A stretch of 64,000 bases of DNA, from positions 62,001 to 126,000 of the forward strand of contig JAZDSV010000013.1 of the NCBI GenBank assembly GCA_036784855.1, read 5' to 3'. This DNA comes from Aphelidium insulamus. Lineage: Eukaryota > Aphelidiomycota > Aphelidea > Aphelidiaceae. Below, piece by piece: positions 43,872 to 54,404 of this stretch. Every line of letters starts with the position of its first letter. The first letter of the stretch is position 1. Made by a program: the position numbers and the translations under genes. The notes beneath the pieces were generated by a model. It was not told the origin of the DNA and searched no databases. It saw only the letters and a list, made by a program, of their open reading frames with translations.

Positions 43872-45691
43872 ATGCGCCGCAGCAAGCGCTTGCAGGGCCG
43901 CCTGCGCTCCGTGTACCGCGCGGATGGCGACAGCAGTGACGGCGAAACGGACGGTCATGAACGCGCCAGCCTGTACGCACCGACCACGGGCGCGGTATGC
44001 CGCATTTACCCGTGCATGCATTGATTATTGTTGACACGCGCGCCGCATTGCCCATGCAGAACTCTCCGGTGGACGGCGCCCTGTTTGACTTTGAGCGCAT
44101 GTCGGCGCAGATGATGTGCCGCGCAGACTGCGACCAGACGGCCACGTTTCGCGGGGTGCATCTGCTGTCGCACCTGTTGCGCAACTCCCCCGTGCCGCCC
44201 GCCTACGACCAGGTGGACGTGTACCTGGCACACCCGTACACCGCGCACTACGGCTGGCGGGAGACTGACCGCGGCTGGGCGTGTGGCTATCGTAATCTAC
44301 AGATGCTGCTCAGTCCATTTCTGGCCAGTGCGAACGGCGGCCGTGGCTGCACCGACAGCGGCAGTCCGGTGCCTGCTGCCGGTACCGACGACCGCGACGG
44401 CATTGTCAGCATTGACGAGACAAGTCATGATGCTTCGACGCATACCATACTCGCTGATATGGGCGCCTCTATGAGTGCCTCGGTGTGCGGGCCGTACTGC
44501 CGCAGCTTCCCCACCACGTACACACCGTCGATATGGACGGTGCAGCGAACACTGGAGCGCGCATGGAAGGATGGCTGGGATGCGGCGGGTGCGCGCGATT
44601 TCGGACACTCGGTGGTCGGGACGCAGCAGTGGATCGGCAGTATGGAGGTGGCGACTCTGCTGTACTACTGGCGAGTGCATGCGCGCATCACCGAGTTTCG
44701 TCGGCCGCCTGGGGCCGGCAGGCGTGGCGCCCCCAGGAAAAGGGGACGCGGTGGTACCAAGCGTGGCACTCCTGGTAAAGGCAGGAGTAGTACGGAGTCG
44801 CAGCGCGAGGAAGATGTATCCATAAGCAACGCCGCTGTTCAGTCACAAGGTGACGACGATGACGACGAGGTGCTGGAGGTGTCACCGGAAGGTTCCACAG
44901 CTCCCACTGGCCAAGACACTGTTGCGCCGCCACCACAACCATCTACAATGCCTGTAGACAACTCGGAACCGCCAGTTAAACCAAGTCAAAACTATACCGC
45001 AATGCTGCAATGGGTGTTGCGCTACTTCAAGTCGGCACCCTCAACCGTGCTGCACTCTGCCGGCAATGACGGCGACCAAGCCGACGCGACTCCACCAGAC
45101 GCCAATAACTGCACTGATAGCAAAGCACCTACGGACAGAAATGCATTCAGTGTGATGATGAAGGCTGCCGCAAAAGCTGCTCAGCCGGCAACACCCACTC
45201 GCCGGCGCATCCAACAGACGGCCCTCCCACCACTCTATCTCCAGTACCAGGGCCACAGTCTGACTATTGTTGGGATGGAAGTGTGCCGGAGGCGGCGCGG
45301 CACTCCATCCACTACGACCACCGCCGACAACAACAATAGCACAAAGAAACCAGATTCTAGTGTCGCCGACAGTCAAGAAGAAAACACCGTGCTCAACCTG
45401 CTCATATTCGATCCCGCGCAGGCCAAGCGGACATTTCGCAACGCCATGCGGAACGGCGCCCGTGCCACCGCGGCCACATTTCGGTACGGCGAACGGCGAC
45501 TCAGCAAGCCCGCCTACCAAATAGTCTCCATTGTGACGGCAGAGAAAGTGGACCAACCAGGTGACCCAGCAGATGACCTACTGCGGCAGTGTGAGCCGCA
45601 CATGGATTCCGAGCTAATGCAGAGTCTGCGCCGGCGTGGCGACTATGATATTGAGAGGATGTACGGTTGGATGACAAATGTTGACACATAG
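43872..45691 (+). CDS. C78-family cysteine peptidase (ZUP1/UFSP-like)
   Basis: Family whose members cleave Lys63-linked ubiquitin (ZUP1) or UFM1 (UFSP1/2). Exon 1 is 43872-43995 (MRRSKRLQGRLRSVYRADGD); exon 2 runs from 44060 in phase 0. The catalytic Cys sits in DRGWACGYRNLQMLLS; WIGSMEVATLLYYWRV follows. The His and Asp sites are PPLYLQYQGHSLTIVGMEV and LLIFDPAQAKR. Between the second and third blocks is a ~190-residue disordered insertion rich in Ser/Pro/Asp and basic Gly/Arg. The N-terminal zinc fingers of animal ZUP1 are absent, so the substrate (ubiquitin or UFM1) is unclear. WIG-x-E is more ZUP1-like. Confidence 0.82.
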
Positions 45692-46243
45692 ATGGCTGCT
45701 GTTTAGTGTAATCTGTATTGTCCTTGATGCATGCCCAGTTTACTGCTGTCATTAGTTCTTTTCGGAATGCATTCTGCATGACAAAATGTCAAGCATTAAA
45801 ATGTATCGAAAATCGAAATCGTACAAGAGCCAGACTTCAAATTCGTACAATAGCCTCGTGTTTGTGGTGATGAGTGGGTGGGAGGAGTTGGACATCGCTT
45901 GGATACCCGACGTATGTAGCATGCCAGAATGATGCTGCGACTTGGCCATTGATCCAATAGATTTAATAGGAGGCACCGAGTGCGGTGCTTGGCCGCATGA
46001 AGCAAAGCAATCAGATGGCGCAAGCTGATTGGGCACATCCAAGTCTGCGGTGGCGTGTGCTAGATTGAGAGTACACGTCTACACAGCTGTATCTTTGTAG
46101 CTGCTGGCATTTGAAGTAAGAGCCACAATTAGGCGCACTATATTAGTTGTGTACTAGACAACTACTAGACATCAGTTTGTTTGTTGGCACAGAAATCACA
46201 GTTTTAGTCAACTCCGCGTTTTGCACCAATTTAATTTCACGCG
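45692..46243. other. 552-bp spacer
   Basis: No supportable gene. Short minus-strand frames at 45752-46042 lack family similarity. Confidence 0.5.
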
Positions 46244-47622
46244 ATGCTCCCGGCGATTTTGCGCCTCCAAAAGGCCCGACAGCTGGCGCTGCTACGGGTG
46301 GCTGCAGTGGCGACCATGCTGCTGGCCACGCTGTACCTGTACTCTGCGTATGGCCGGCTGTGGCCTGTGGAGTCGGCCAGACACGGTGCCGCGCTCACCG
46401 ACATCCAGTCTGCCTGGCGGTCCTTGGTACGTGGAGCCGATGCAAACATTTCCAGCCTGTTTTTGGCGCCCGCTCCCCAGGTAGTAGACGTGTACAGTGT
46501 ACATACCGTACAATGTCTTCACTGTGTACTAACGCCTCTCGCACAGAACGCGACAATATTCACCGTGTTGCTACTAGAGCACGATCGCCGCCTGGCAGCC
46601 AACTTGCACTACTGGCGCACCGAAGTGTTGGCACAGGTCAATGCCAGCATGCGCTTTATTGTTATGCAAGATTACGATGATTTGCCGCGATATTTACGCA
46701 GCAACTCGGCCGTATTCACCACTTGCGGCACGGTGGAAAAGGTGACGATTATTGTGGCGGGCATGCGCAAAGAGTATCCGGGAAAGTACAACAACATTGG
46801 CCTGTTCCGGCTGGGCGATGAGACGGGCAGCGACCAGCTGGAGGCGTACGTGTCATTTGACTTTGTGGTCAAGGAGTACTTTCACGCGCATCAAGACGTG
46901 GACAACCGCGTGGCATTTGTGCCTCTCGGCTACACGGATCTGCGCGGGCCGGTGACCAGTGTGCGCCAGTTGCTGCCCAGCACTGCACGCAATATCATTT
47001 GTTACTTTCGGGGATGGCTACGGGAGAGCCATACGCCCGCGGACCGCACCGACATGCAACGCTACTTTGACCGCGAGATGGTGCAGGGGAAGCGGGCGAA
47101 AACACTGGAAGAGGTTCTGCCCTCAGCCGGAGAATTGTGGCCGAATTTGCGCGGCCAGTCTGCCTGCACCGTGGAGTGGCAGAACAATAGCCCGGACTCG
47201 CTGTCCGGCCTACAATATGGTGCGCATATGGGCGACACCATCTTTGCTCTATCCCCTGCAGGTATGGTATATTCATCTGTGTAGGAGACAAATAGTGCAT
47301 ATGAGTGTAACGATTGACTATAGGAAACGTGCCCGAGAGCTTTCGGTTCTGCGAGGCGCTGGAATTCGGGGCCATACCACTACTGCCAGCAGAGAGTTAT
47401 GTGATGCGGTACTATGCCGACTCGGGCATTCCCATCTATCATCGATGGAACGAGACGCTGCCGATTATTGCGCGTTTGATGTCCAAGCCAGATGAGTTGG
47501 TTGCGCTGCAGCTACGTATCGCCAACTGGTGGCGCACGTTCAAGCGCGCGCAGTTCAAGATTGTTGCAGAGCATGTGCATCGACACTGGTTCAATGAGTC
47601 GGCTCTCATTACAGATAACTAG
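46244..47622 (+). CDS. Exostosin/GT47-like type II glycosyltransferase
   Basis: Three exons, about 400 residues. A short cytosolic basic stretch and a membrane anchor (ALLRVAAVATMLLATLYLYS) give a type II Golgi topology. The lumenal domain has VEKVTIIVAGMRKEYPGKY, RNIICYFRGWLRESHTPADR and the GT47 nucleotide-sugar block FALSPAGNVPESFRFCEALE then FGAIPLLPAESYVM. C-terminal KIVAEHVHRHWFNES. The block E-x-x-R-x-x-E-A-L-x-x-G-x-I-P is typical of exostosin-fold enzymes, including RXYLT1 (TMEM5). Family assignment is solid at fold level; acceptor and donor are unknown. The last junction is GTATGG..TATAG near 47264-47324. Confidence 0.7.
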
Positions 47623-47799
47623 AGTTATTTTTGGTGTCATACAGTGTCCTTGGACATGTAAATTTTCGATCATCAGCTGTATCATGGAAAGATCTATTAG
47701 AGCACCGAACCCGTCAGTTATCATGGACCCCAGTCGGGGCGGTGATAATTTTGCGTGCGGTGCTTTTTTGCTCTTTCGAGTCGAAATGGTTGATGTGAG

Positions 47800-47836
<37 letters not shown>

Positions 47837-48061
47837 GAATGGAGCTGCTGGACGGGCATGAAAAAGCTGCAGCAAAGTATCGAATATCTTGAGAAAAGTA
47901 TTTTGACTGTACTGGTCACCAGTCACCATATATCCTGCATAGACATATCTCCGGTAGATGACAGATATGAAAGTAGCAACAAGAGGCAGACGAAGGCAAA
48001 TCTAAGAGAATGAGATACGAAGTGTATCGTTAATAAAAGATGCTGGTTGGCAGAATGAAAC

Positions 48062-48111
<50 letters not shown>

Positions 48112-48208
48112 CTGCACGTGCCCATAATCACTGACAACTAACAACATACAGCGGTGATGGTTACACAGCGCGCAATAACGCTCAATCACTGAGCACTCAC
48201 AAACACAA
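47623..48208. other. Spacer with (GTT)n and (AC)n(AT)n microsatellites
   Basis: 586 bp. A (GTT)n tract of about 12 units lies at 47801-47835, and an (AC)n run joined to an (AT)n run at 48061-48112. The latter lies about 100 bp before the first LIM gene. Confidence 0.7.
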
Positions 48209-48772
48209 ATGAATTGCGCGCAATGCCACGCGCCGATCGGGCTGGAGGACACGGTGCTGTCGCTGGGTGACCAGCTGTTCCACGGCCGGTGTCTTGCGTG
48301 TGCCGTGTGTCACCAGACACTTAGCGGCCAGTTTGTGTCGGCCACGGACGGCCAGCGCTACCACCCAGAGGTACAAACATACACATTAGTAGCATTCAGT
48401 GTCTCATGTGGTTTTTGCGCTGCAGTGCTACGCCAACACCAAGGCGCCCGTGTGCTCCGCGTGTGGTGACAAGATTGTGGACGGTCCGTCGGTGCGGTTG
48501 GCCGATGGAGAGACGCGCATGCACGCCGCCTGCTTCACTTGCGCCCAATGCCATCTCGCCCTTGCCGCCACCTACACCAGCCATCAGGGCAAGCTCTACC
48601 ACAAAGAGGTACATCATATATATGTGCCTGAGTATTGTATTTAATGCGCGTATGCGCGTGTAGTGCTATGTGGATACGTTTGCACCGCGGTGTGCGCAGT
48701 GCAAACTGCCAGCTCCGGCTGGTACCCAATACGTTGTCTATGGTGGTCGCTCCTACCACCCAGAGGTACGTG

Positions 48773-48812
<40 letters not shown>

Positions 48813-50092
48813 ATGGTATACTTTAACTATTTGCATAGTGTTTGCTATGTAGTAGTTGCAAATGTCAACTGTCTGGCGTGCCATTTACCAAGCTGGAGTC
48901 TGGTCAGTTGCAGTGCCGCAAATGCCAGCTGGACCGCTTCAGCGCCAAATTCAAACCGACCGACGATGCTTCTTTATTAACTGCTGCGGCAAAATCTACA
49001 ATCACTTCTGATTTCCCGTCTGGTACTGCCGCAAAGCCGATCGATTACACCGAGAACCGCGGCAGTTCCGCGGCACAACCGCCTGACGAACCGCCATTGT
49101 CACCTGCAGTCCAAGATGATAAACCTGCAGTTCCAGTGGACACCGGGACAGAAATTAGACCATCACAATTAATTGCAGAAGACACCGGAAAAGATTCGCC
49201 AGCTAAAGTAACAAAGGCACCGAGTTCACTGCTAGAGAAGAGAAATGACACAGAAACGACAAACTTGCCGGCATCATCAAGCAGTGCACAACTGTTGGAA
49301 CAGCTCAGTGCACAGCTGGCTGAATTGGGTAACAGCGCGCTGGCCACACAGTCGGTCTCGCGCAAACCATATGTTAGTGCATACGAAAATCTGGCGCCAG
49401 GAGGTGCTATGGTGCCAAAGCCGGAGTCGATTACTGCAAGTGCGGCTTTAGTGGTCCCGTCCACGAGCAGCAGTAACAGGTCAGGTGACGTTATCGCCGC
49501 CGCTGTTTATCAACCACCAAGGCAAGTTGTGGAGTCGAATAGTGCTGCGTCACCATATACTACCGCGTCACCGACTTCTCTGCCAGGCACTGATACTCAA
49601 GATATAACATTACAAGCCAGCAAGCCACCAAGGCAAGTTGAGCAGTCGAGTACTGCATCTGCTGCTCCTCCTCCGCCTCCGCCACCACCTCCAGCCGCTT
49701 CTACTCAAGACTCTGCAGCCACAAATAGCAGTCGGCGACCATCATCCAGACAGTCCACTGTAAACACACCGGCCGTACCGACCGATTTGCTGGCCGCCAT
49801 CCGACAGACTGCCACCGCACCCACCTTGCGCAAAGTGCCGGATACTGAGAGGCGCGATGCATCCACACCGCCGTTCCTGCGATCATCGCCGAGCGGCGCC
49901 GGCTCGCTGAGCACCAGCAGCAGTCACGGGGCACTGGCGGCGCTGGCTGGTGGCGCCGGTACACTGTCTGACACGGGTCTGCAGGCAGAGCTGAAGCGGG
50001 CACTGAGCAAGAACCGTCTGGTGCAGTCGGAACTTAATGACGGCGATCATGCTGCTGATGGTCAGGGCGATCTCGACGACGACTGGGATTAA
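48209..50092 (+). CDS. LIM-domain protein 1 (three LIM, disordered tail)
   Basis: Starts MNCAQCHAPIGLEDTVLSLG. Four exons, each boundary falling just before the Cys that opens the last zinc pair: YHPE then CYANT, YHKE then CYVDT, YHPE then CLLCSSCKC. Domain 1 has CxxC..HGRCLACAVC and domain 2 CSACG..HAACFTCAQC. Domain 3 is shorter, followed by CQLSGVPFTKLESGQLQCRKC. A ~400-residue Ser/Thr/Pro-rich tail has a nine-Pro run (about 49674-49700) that could bind SH3, EVH1 or profilin, and ends DDDWD. Paxillin/zyxin-like adaptors in actin or wall-stress signalling are the closest idea; no LD motifs were found. First of three tandem LIM genes. Introns 2-3 contain TA repeats. Confidence 0.82.
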
Positions 50093-50381
50093 CAGTCAAC
50101 ATTCCATACAGTTTATTGTTGCATTAAAGATTTTGAACGTTGATATATTATTCGCCCAGCACCTGATGTGATAGTGGAACCAGTTAATGGAACCAGATGA
50201 CTCACCATAATTACATTAAATGCAGTTATGTACACCTAAGGATAAATATTATTCCGCGGTTGCCGCCAAGGCTATTTATAGCGCTTGACGAAATATAGAA
50301 TCACCGCACAGAGTCAGTGCGAACAGACAGACACAAAGTACCACAACAACTACACCCGCAACTACACACGCACAAACAAAT
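50093..50381. promoter_or_regulatory. Spacer and promoter of LIM gene 2
   Basis: 289 bp containing CTATTTATAG at 50272-50281 (separate entry) and a CACAACAACTACACCCGCAA leader just before the ATG. Confidence 0.5.
50272..50281. promoter_or_regulatory. CTATTTATAG element (MEF2/Rlm1-type or TATA)
   Basis: Exact CTA(A/T)4TAG, the site recognised by MEF2-type MADS factors, including fungal Rlm1. It begins 110 bp upstream of the LIM gene 2 ATG. An overlapping role as a TATA box is possible. Confidence 0.5.
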
Positions 50382-50809
50382 ATGTCTGCACCGCCGGGAG
50401 TAGTGCGCACGTGCAACAAGTGTCGACGCGTGTGTGACAGCGAGGCCTATATCGCGCTGAAAGACGGCGCCGTCTTCCACAAGTACTGTTTCACGTGCGA
50501 ACTGTGCCAGCAGGAACTGCCACTCAAATTCGCCCTCAAAAACGGCAAATACTTTCACACCGAGGTGCGTAGTTAAACGTATGCTGCGTATAAACACGTA
50601 TATAACAATGTAGTGCTACTCGAACGCCAAGGCCAACGCGCCAAAGTGTCTGCGCTGCGAACAGGCAATCATTGGCAGCGAGGTGAGCGTGGTGGTTGGC
50701 AATGATTTGCGGTTCCATGGACGCTGCTTTGCGTGCGATAGTTGTCAGCGACCGTTGAATGAGCGGTTCCAGAACGTGGCGGGCAACTTTTTGCACGAAG
50801 AGGTTCGTA

Positions 50810-50846
<37 letters not shown>

Positions 50847-51215
50847 GGATACAAAGTGTCTACATACAAATGTATATATATATATATTATATATATACTA
50901 CATTGACTAACGGACTGACAGTGCGTGCCGTGTGTGTCGTGCAATGTGCCGGTGCTGGGCCGCAATTACAGCCAGCTGCAGGACGGCACGTACATGTGTG
51001 ACCAGTGCATATACGCACAGATGCACCAGCAAGAGCACATTGCAAACCGCAATGGCGGCGTACCACAGCAGCAATATCAGCAGCAGCAACAAATGTACTA
51101 CCAGCCACAGCCACACATGCCGCTGCAGCAAAAGTTTCAGCCGTATGGCGCATCCGAGGGCATCCAGGAGGCGTGGTCCGGTGAACAGCAGCAAGGTGCA
51201 CTGCCGCCCTGGGCA

Positions 51216-51247
<32 letters not shown>

Positions 51248-51485
51248 ACTATATTCTCCGCAGTACGCGTGGCAGAATGGTGGAAGTCAGCCCGGCACAT
51301 ACAGCTTCCAGGGCAACGTGGGTGGTCAGGCGGGCGGATACTCTGCGGCGGCACACCAACCGCGTCAATCGTCGCCATTTCCCCCGCAGCAGCAACCGCA
51401 GATGCAGCCACAACAGTCACAGCGCCTGTCACAGCCGCTGCCACCCGTTCCGCCCGGCAAGCCTGTTGTTGCTGCGCGAAGATGA
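50382..51485 (+). CDS. LIM-domain protein 2 (polyQ tail)
   Basis: Three exons. MSAPPGVVRTCNKCRRVCDS starts the first LIM, with FHKYCFTCELCQQELPLKF and, after an intron, CYSNAKANAPKCLRC. The second LIM has GSEVSVVVGNDLRFHGRCFA, CDSCQRPLNERF and, after a (TA)n-bearing intron, CVPCVSC. The third is CNVPVLGRNYSQLQDGTYMC. The rest is a Gln/Pro/Tyr/Gly-rich low-complexity tail with several CAA/CAG runs. Intron positions are the same as in LIM genes 1 and 3. The first LIM closely matches that of LIM gene 3 (LPLKFALKNG in both), so 2 and 3 are recent duplicates. Confidence 0.82.
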
Positions 51486-51830
51486 GTGTCGGAGAGACTA
51501 GTTCCAACACTTATACATGCGCAGTAGACAAATAATATTATATTCCAGCTATCTATGTTGGTATGATATGGAACGACAACAACGACTAATATGCAGCAAT
51601 TGGAGGCCATTTAATCTGTGGCGTGTGATTAGCGCCAGGTGCAACGCGATTGGACACCCCGAACCGCGCTGACTGACCGTTGTTGTTTGTCAGCGCGCCC
51701 GGCTGTCTGCAGGCGGGCCTATTTATAGCACCGTGCGGTCAGGCAGTGTTCACGGAAGCGCACCCTCACAACTATATATATTTATATAAGCATACTGTTA
51801 CACGCAATATAGTCTATAACGCACGCAACT
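51486..51830. promoter_or_regulatory. Spacer and promoter of LIM gene 3
   Basis: 345 bp with CTATTTATAG at 51719-51728 and an AT-rich stretch just after it. Confidence 0.5.
51719..51728. promoter_or_regulatory. CTATTTATAG element (MEF2/Rlm1-type or TATA)
   Basis: Same 10-mer as at 50272-50281, beginning 112 bp before the LIM gene 3 ATG, almost the same spacing as in the LIM gene 2 promoter. Confidence 0.5.
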
Positions 51831-54168
51831 ATGCAACAACCCTCGGTGGATATTTGCACCAAATGCAACCGTATCTGCAACGAGGTGGGCTACGTGGCTC
51901 TGAAAGATGGCGCATGCTACCACAAGGCGTGCTTCACGTGCACCCTGTGCCGCCGTGAACTCCCGCTGAAATTCGCGCTCAAGAACGGTCTCTACTACCA
52001 TGTGGATGTAGGTGGTGGTAGTCGTGGCGGTGGTGACATGCAGAAGCATCCAGTAACAATAACTGTCTGCGTAGTGCTACACCAAGGTCAAGACTAGTTC
52101 GCCGGGATGCGCGCGCTGCGGACTACCAGTGCTCACCACAGAGACCACCAATTTCCAGGTGGGCGACCAGCTCTTCTTCCACGGCGCCTGTTTCAACTGC
52201 GACTCGTGCTACGGCCGCCTGGACGCGTACTCGCTCTGGCTTCGGGGCATGTTTTACCACCAGCAGGTAGGCAGACATGCGATACATACACCCGGCAGAC
52301 AGACTTGCGCTGACTGCCTGACACAGTGCATCGCGTGTGTCCGCTGCAACCAACCGCTGGCCGACCAGTACGAACAGACGGCGGAGGGTGACTACCGGTG
52401 CCTGGTGTGTCCGACCGGGACGCCGACACGCGGCAGTGCCACCCACTCGCCCTACATGTCGCCCAATGTCACTATTCCCGTCGCGCCGGCGCTCTACCCG
52501 GCCTACTCGCAGCAGCAAATTGCGGCCACCCCGGCACAGCAGACACCGACGCTGCAGCTGTACCGCAACAATGTCACGCAGCCGTACCAGCCGTCCCCGC
52601 TGCAGCAACAGATGCCCGTGTATGACGCCGGATCCGCCGCCGCCGCCGCACAGCAGTACTACGGAGGCGGCAATGGCGGCAGCAATGGCAACACTATGCC
52701 GCACTATCCCGTCGCGCCGTCGCGTCAGACCGTGCCGCTGCCCAGCTCGCCGACACACCAGATGCCGCCGTACGGACAACAGCGTCCCAGCCAGAGTCGC
52801 GGTTCGGGGCGCGTCACGCCGCCGCAACCGCACGGCTCCAGCAGCAATGACTACTTTGGCCAGGGTGTCCCCAGCAGCCGTGGCAGCAGTGTCAATGTGA
52901 CGCGCCAGCCAGGACAGCCGCCCTCGCCGCCCTTCTACCAGCAGCAGCAGCAGGCACCTCCGCCACAGCAACAGCAGCAACAGCAGCCGTACTATGAGGA
53001 CGAGTACGGTGCGGCAGATCCAGCTGCGGCCGGCGCTGCCGTGCCCGACTACTCTGCGCCGCCCTCGTTCCGTCCCACACCGTCTGCCAGCGGCGAACAC
53101 TTCTCCCAGCACAACAGCCACTACAACCTGCAGCAGCAACAGCAGCACGCTCAGGCACAGCCGTACGGCCAGGCGCAGTACGGCCAGCAGCAACAGCAGC
53201 AGTATGCGGATGATGTGCAGGACCAGCAGGTGCCGCAACAGCCGCAGCAGTACGTGCAGCAACCGGCACCGCCACCGAGGTCCCAGCGCAATGCCAGCAT
53301 GGCATCCATGCCGCGCACACAGTCCAACATTGCGGCGGCACAGCAGTCCTCGTCGGGCCGCTCCACTCCGGACCCGGCTGGCCGCGGCTCCGCAGCCACC
53401 TCGCGAAGCAGCATTGACAACGGCCAGTCGAATGCTCGGCCGCCCGCGCGACGCCCCTCTGCCGGCGGGCCTGCCATCGTGTCACCGGCACCGCGCAGCA
53501 GCAGCGCCGCTATCAACAACTTTGCACACCCGGCGCCCATGCCCAAGTCACGGTCGGCGGTGGCCATTCGCCGCGGGGCCGACTACAACAGCAGCAGCAA
53601 TGGCGGCGGCTACAATGACGGGCCCGCCGCTGACGATACCGACCCCATCCAGGAGGACGACGGGGCGGATGATGGCCAGGATGGCCAAGATGGCGGCAGC
53701 GGCGATGTAAACAGTGGCTACGATGAGGCGGGCGCCGGCGGCTCTCCCGACGACACGGGCTACGAGACGGGTCGCGCCACAAGCGAGGACCACGGCTACG
53801 CGCCCTACGTGGACAGCAAGGCCGGGCGCGGTATTGGTCGCGCCGTGACTCCGCAGCTGGGCCACAGCGGTTCGGTGTCACCGGTGCATACGCCGCCCGT
53901 CTCACGCACCCCGATGGCCGGCTCCCAGGGCCATCTGGACCGCACAGTGTCCGCGAACGGGATCGTGGGCATGGCGGGTGGTGGCAGCGGCTCTAATGGT
54001 CTTGACGAGGCGCTGGGACCGGCGAGTCTGCAAGGACTGCTGCGCAAGAAGGAACACAGCGGCGGCAACATGGTGGCGCTGGCACATGCCAACTCCATCA
54101 AGCAGGGCAGCCAGGAGCGGCTGGCACAGAAGCTTGGCTCAATGCGGCTGCCCCCTGCTTCCACGTAG
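51831..54168 (+). CDS. LIM-domain protein 3 (Gln/Pro-rich, acidic patch)
   Basis: Three exons. MQQPSVDICTKCNRICNEVG begins LIM 1, with CYHKACFTCTLCRRELPLKF and, after an intron, CYTKVKTSSPGCARC. LIM 2 has FHGACFNCDSCYGRLDAYSL and, after a second intron, CIACVRCNQPLADQYEQTAE for the third. The tail of more than 500 residues is Gln/Ser/Pro-rich, with an acidic Asp/Gly patch (53640-53720) and basic Ser-rich segments. It ends with SLQGLLRKKEHSGG and ERLAQKLGSMRLPP. No LD, PDZ-ligand or kinase motifs noticed. Probably a cytoskeletal or signalling adaptor. Confidence 0.82.
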
Positions 54169-54404
54169 CGGCATATTCACTGTGGCATACAACGATAATA
54201 GAGTAGTACTTTAGTACACTGGCAGGATACGAAAGGACATCTGGGGTGTTCTACGCAGTGTCATCAACGCAGAGAGCGCTAGAACGAAGGAGAGAGACAG
54301 TGCTACTGCGTGACTATTCATGAGAGATTGTCTGATACAACGCCATTCATTAAGAGATTATAAGAGAGAAGGATGGCTCGAATGACGTTTCCAACTGCGG
54401 CGCA
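54169..54404. other. Convergent spacer LIM gene 3 / UGDH
   Basis: 236 bp 3'-to-3' region with GAGAGA-rich stretches. Nothing further recognised. Confidence 0.5.

Noticed and set aside
45752-46042. 96-codon minus-strand gene
   Set aside because: No recognisable features. It overlaps the presumed 3' and promoter regions of neighbours.
47801-48112. CRISPR-like or satellite array
   Set aside because: Simple (GTT)n and (AC)n(AT)n microsatellites, without spacer-repeat structure.
52123-53262. Long minus-strand Leu/Arg/Val-rich frame opposite LIM gene 3
   Set aside because: Antisense image of CAG/CAA (polyGln) codons; LIM motifs prove the plus frame.
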